From contig JSYX01000219.1 of assembly GCA_000787465.1 (NCBI GenBank), forward strand, positions 1 to 51,868: DNA of 51,868 nucleotides, written 5' to 3'. How positions within the stretch are numbered: position 1 is the first letter of the stretch; each line of letters begins with the position of its first letter. The notes under the pieces are model-generated. The model was not told the origin of the DNA. It made no database searches and worked only from the letters and a program-made list of their open reading frames with translations. Position numbers and translations under genes: made by a program. Source of the stretch: Thermomucor indicae-seudaticae (Eukaryota; Mucoromycota; Mucoromycetes; Mucorales; Lichtheimiaceae). Shown here one piece after another: positions 48,001-51,868 of the stretch.

Positions 48001-49587
48001 GATCCTCTATATCCCAGATTTCAAGCACCCCGCCACGCTGAAGACTTGGATGGCCAAGCATTTGTTTCACACGCGTTGCATATGTGCAAGCACCCAAGTC
48101 TAAAAGCTTTGTACTAGAAGTTCACGTTTTAGATGGTCAACAGTTAAAAATTTCGATATCAATTTGCCGTACCATTCTTCACTTTTATCATTCGCCTTTG
48201 ACACTTTTGGATGAACTAGGCTTACGCATTAGCAAGTTGCCTAAGCGTATAACAATCTTTGACTTACTGCAATACTGCTCTCGACTTCCGAGGACCGACA
48301 TTTCTAACGCCAAGTCAGAATGAGGTTCTGTAATAGCTATGGTACATACTCACTAGGTCTGTAGCTAGTATTTCCTTTCAGCTCCCCAACCAGCTGAGAC
48401 AGCTGCTTATGACTTTGGGCGTGGCAATCTTAGTTACCATTGTCTGGTGCACATATGCTACAATGTCTGACTCACGTTCTACTGCCCACATAGATTGTCG
48501 GTACACGGATGGCCGGGCGAAGCTTTGAATCACTCTTTGCTGCTTCCTGAGTAGCAGAAGGTTCCTTTGTGTCTTCCAATTTTATTTCGACAGGCGCCTT
48601 ATGGGGAGTGGATGCGCGTAGCTTCGGTGGGAGTTTGAGAGGTCGAAAGTCATCATCATCGTCATCCTCTATTTCTCGCTTCACGGGAACCACATTGCCA
48701 CCAACCGCTTCGGTCGCCGCCTCTACAGCTGCAGCTGCGAATGCACGTTCTTCTTCCAACTTTTGCTCGAGTTCAAGAGTCGTTGCCACCTCCTTTTGCA
48801 ATTTCTCTAGTTCTTCTGCCATTCGTTTCTTCTCGTGCTCCCTCCATGCTAAACCCCAGTACTGATGAGCATGATCCTCGTGTAAGATCCTCCCCGTATC
48901 TCTCCCTCTCTCTCTTTTTACCAAGAGCAGCACATAGAATAGCAAGGGATTTCCCTGAGCCTACATACACCAATTCGTATTGTTATTAGATGAGATCTAG
49001 GAAACATAATATGCTCTTACCTGTAGGGCTTTCTAAAAGAGCATTCTGCTTTGTCTTGAGAGCTTGTACAATCTGTACACGCCGATCAATAGATAAGTCA
49101 CACCCTCCGTGAACCACTCGTCTGTTATCTCTTACCTTGGCCATCATCTGGATCTGCGCCGGGTCTATCATAGGATATAAGCTGTATACCCGCATCAACG
49201 TATTCAGTTACTGAAATACATACAAGGCTGAAAGGGAAACTCGACAGAGACACCACCCATTGGATATTTTCGCATTCCAGGGTTCGGTGGTAATGATTGT
49301 GGCGGTGGTGGCGACGGTATGCCTTCGGGCGTCGTGACTACAGGTTCAATAATGCTGATCAATGGCCGACCCTAAGCGAAAGAAGTGTGTCGCTCTCATG
49401 TTACCTTCCATCTTTGGCTCAGGCTTTGTCGCAGTCGAAGGTGGGTTTGCACTAGGGGCTAAAGCATGATCGATCAAAACAAAGCTTCTCGGATCGTTTG
49501 CTTGAACAAGCATATACCTCTCGGAGGCGCCTTCTTTTTGTCCAACTTCCATAACAGAAATGTTTCGGGCAATTGCCGTTTTGACAT
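45056..49587 (-). CDS. FANCJ/BRIP1-like Fe-S superfamily 2 DNA helicase
   Basis: I assembled 30 exons from 49587 down to 45056 (940 residues). Exons by length are 70, 54, 114, 29, 52, 39, 373, 59, 60, 43, 140, 81, 57, 137, 83, 263, 108, 31, 82, 35, 69, 74, 92, 49, 134, 89, 84, 64, 7 and 251 nt. Motifs are [17 protein letters not shown] (Q region), [19 protein letters not shown] (motif I, about 103-121) and [15 protein letters not shown] (Ia). Four Fe-S cysteines lie in EQYC, SEEC, LGAC and IQGCPYY. Then come [20 protein letters not shown] (motif II, about 387-396), [11 protein letters not shown] (III), [15 protein letters not shown] (IV), [12 protein letters not shown] (V) and [11 protein letters not shown] (VI). 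BRIP1-type motif I and FEYQDAVG favour FANCJ over RTEL1, DDX11 or XPD. Its role is 5'-3' unwinding of forks, interstrand crosslinks and G-quadruplexes. Exons 22 and 23 have alternative acceptors. The N-terminal first exons are less certain. Confidence 0.88.
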
Positions 49588-49997
49588 GATTTTCTTGCAC
49601 GAATAATGAAAGAAGTAGTAATTAGTCGCGTACTCGACCTTTGAAAGCAGCAGGGCAGATACAGTCACTGCGTCAATGCGCCCTGAACTGTGAAAGTTTG
49701 TGCGACGCGCAACAAATGTGGAAACAGTTGCTCTTCACGCCCCATTCTGTGTCTGCAAAAAATCATGCACGATGAACAAGTCCCATAATCAGTCTGTGCC
49801 AGTGATGAAATGATTGTAATCCCATTTACACTGATAACACGTATATCGGCTTTACAGTTGCACAGAAGTAGACGTTCTTTACAACAGGTATCGCGACATG
49901 CATCCTGTAAATACTCAAGTTACTTTATTTTAGAAAGCTCGATATACAGAGCAACCTTTTGGGAGCAAAAGAGCAATTTTCGCGTGCCCTGCTTCAT
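49588..49997. other. intergenic between DsbA-like gene and helicase
   Basis: 410 bp upstream of the helicase start and downstream of the DsbA-like stop, both read leftwards. No gene recognised. Confidence 0.5.
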
Positions 49998-50857
49998 TTA
50001 CAGTTTGCTTTTGAGCCATTCCTGCCACTGCGGCAACTCCCAGCTCGAAGAAACACTGTTGTCGAGCAATCCATCAAATAAAACTGAGGGGCTGACGTGT
50101 ACGCCGGTCTGACGACCAAGTTTGACGCACAGCTTGAGATCGTTGGTAACAGCGTTTCCTGCATTCTTGGGTTCTCCGGTGCCGTTATTCAACAGGCCTT
50201 GTACCTTGTCGGCCGGCAGACCTACAGAACCAGCCAATTCGGCCAATTCACCCACCAGTTGACGACGCGTCTTGTTTTCCACGACTTCATCGAAAAATCT
50301 GATAGCATTTTAATGTCTTTTTGATCTTTCTTTTTCTTTTATGCAACCTCTGGTGACTTACTGTTTTTGGTTCGCAAACAGCGCGTCAGAAAAAGGGTAA
50401 AACTTGGAGGCGTCCACCTGTTCAACAGCCAGTGCAGCTTCGTGTACCAAAGTGGAAGTCGCGTGCCATGGCTGCACTTGTTGACGGAATATAAGCTGGA
50501 CTTGGTTGGGATACATCTGCTCGATATATGGCCAGACTTCCTGTAAAAGCCCACAGTCTTAATGTTCTCATGTCATTTATGATCCCCGTCTTCGCAGCTT
50601 CCGTTTTACTCTACCTCCCGGATACGCTTATAGATTTTTGCTGAAAAGGGGCACTAACCAAAAGATAGACTGCCGTTTGCATCTCTCGTTTCGAACGCGT
50701 AATCTCGTTTCTTGACTTACCACATAATCAAGGTAGATTTCGAGAGTGTGTGGTGCGGCCGCCGAGCCAAGTCTGTGTCCTACCGGTTTCTGTCAGAAGA
50801 CGTCATGGTTAATGACAATTTTTTGTGCCTACCTGCAAATTGCGGTGCAAGTGCCAT
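49998..50857 (-). CDS. DsbA-like thioredoxin-fold protein
   Basis: Five exons (50833-50857, 50721-50779, 50615-50653, 50362-50540, 49998-50298) encode 200 residues. It opens MALAPQFAGHRLG, then TLEIYLDYVCPFSAKIYKRI, a thioredoxin beta-alpha unit with a CPFS (CxxS) active-site-like motif split over two exons. QLIFRQQVQPWH follows, then a helical insertion, and near the end VSPSVLFDG, where the segment THVSP/GVHVSPSV provides the cis-Pro loop of the fold. This layout is typical of fungal DSBA-like/thioredoxin-like proteins related to GST-kappa. There is no signal peptide, so it is probably cytosolic. Having a single Cys in the motif suggests a monothiol or glutathione-linked reaction rather than disulphide oxidation. 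The acceptor CCGGTAG for exon 2 is chosen to keep frame. Substrate unknown. Confidence 0.85.
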
Positions 50858-51868
50858 GGTGGAGAGTATTAAGAAACGCAAAGAAAACTAGGACGTTACA
50901 CCTTTTTAAGGTCAAAAATTAGCCGTTAAAACATGCATGAAAGACGTAATCCTGAGCGTGCACTGTTTGCTCGGGATAAAGGGAACGATACATGTCTACT
51001 GCGAGTCGTCGAGGCGTCATCAGCTTCTGTCTGAACACTCGGCATGAATTTGTTACAACTCATTGTCTCTACTTTATACCGAGAAATATCATCTGCTACT
51101 CAGTCGACGGTACGAAGTAATAGCGCAATTCAGATAGCAGTTTGCGTCAGATTCCCCTCGCATAACATTTGGAGAGCACTTTGTATAGGGAATGAATTCA
51201 AGTAGAGCTCCTCGGTCTGTCGTACACCTCTAGCAAAAAGCGGATTCAATGCCATGCTTTAATGATTCTACCGAGGTTGTGCGATGACATCATGACGAAA
51301 ACTGGCAACTATACGACTCGGACACTCCCAGTCTCTAATGTACTGATCGAAGGGTAAAACGATCACCAAATACTCTAAAAAGAAAACCGTTAGAGAGCAG
51401 TGCAATTAGGTTATTATGTTTGCGTGGAGCATGTACTCAGAATTTTATCAGTCTTAATACATCTTTTCTCTGCATAAGCAAATAGCCTCTGGCCACCTGA
51501 CAAACCGCATATGACCATTTTCATCTACTCAGCTACGGCTAGGTGTGACAGATGGTTACAGCCATTGCTGGAACGTCCTTCAAGCAAGGTAACCCATTCC
51601 AAACCAGCAGGATCAACACTACATTATATCAGCCTTTGGGAAACGGCACGGCCGCTGCTATTGCACAAAGCTTCATGGAGCGTCCGATTCTGACCACCCG
51701 TCAGTTTGAATGTCAACAGGCATGGCAGTCATTCTAGCGAGCGCCCGATAGGAGTCAGCTGTTCTGTGGCGTCTGTAAGTAGCACATGACTTCTGCAAGA
51801 CTGGTATATCCAAACTACTGGATTTTTCCCAGAGATTTGCGACAAGCATACGTTTTTGGCGCCCATGA
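50858..51868. other. right-end interval, no gene recognised
   Basis: About 1 kb to the window edge. Two overlapping plus-strand ORFs at 51511-51693 and 51552-51737 have ATG starts, but show no motif and no clear splice partners. They could belong to a gene continuing outside the window. Confidence 0.45.

Noticed and set aside
49346..49600. Single long exon at the helicase N-terminus
   Set aside because: Runs into a stop and cannot join the motif-I exons; splitting it into short exons with GT-AG sites gives one frame into VEFPFQPY.
51511..51737. Two short ORFs at the right edge
   Set aside because: Overlapping frames, no motif, and no clear splice partner inside the window.

Overview
The window is ordinary-looking nuclear DNA from a filamentous fungus. 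Protein genes are broken by many short introns (mostly 50-70 nt, GT-AG with a few GC-AG), intergenic spaces are short, and pyrimidine-rich runs precede several start codons. The gene set points to an early-diverging lineage, most likely Mucoromycota: a fungal bifunctional GARS-AIRS, a FANCJ/BRIP1-type helicase, a MiT/TFE-like bHLH-zip factor and a YANK-type kinase. The lineage is an inference from gene content and intron style, not from a search.

I assembled 21 protein genes by joining exons so that frame, splice sites and family motifs agree, and added two weakly supported small ones and one tRNA. From left to right: tRNA-Asn; a tiny CxxC/CxxC ORF; pyruvate kinase (-); a CM1-motif (centrosomin/Mto1/Pcp1 type) coiled-coil microtubule organiser (-); a bHLH-zip transcription factor (+); Gir2/RWDD1 (+); V-ATPase subunit f (+); a PlsC acyltransferase (-) divergent from Arp2/3 subunit ARPC2 (+); a YANK/STK32-like kinase (+) convergent with an IAH1-type SGNH esterase (-); an ADCK1/Mcp2-like ABC1 kinase (-) divergent from an adenylate-kinase-like mitochondrial protein (+).

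The second half holds an ADAL-type N6-methyl-AMP deaminase (-); a possible small PY-motif membrane protein (-); a TMEM33/Pom33 protein (-); Pih1 (R2TP complex) (+) convergent with a mitochondrial PPR-like protein (-); two tandem secreted subtilisin-like proteases (+); the GARS-AIRS purine enzyme (+); a cyclophilin-40 (+); a 30-exon FANCJ-like helicase (-); and a DsbA-like thioredoxin-fold protein (-). The last 1 kb is unassigned.

The genes are mostly unrelated housekeeping functions and do not form a pathway cluster. The only obvious local duplication is the subtilase pair. I see no transposon, CRISPR array, viral gene or biosynthetic cluster. The most interesting signals lie in gene structure. 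A GC-AG intron sits exactly at the GARS/AIRS domain junction, and its retention would give a stand-alone GARS. A 15-nt exon carries the catalytic serine of the SGNH esterase, and a 7-nt exon lies in the helicase. The two tandem subtilases carry GC donors at different, reciprocal intron positions.
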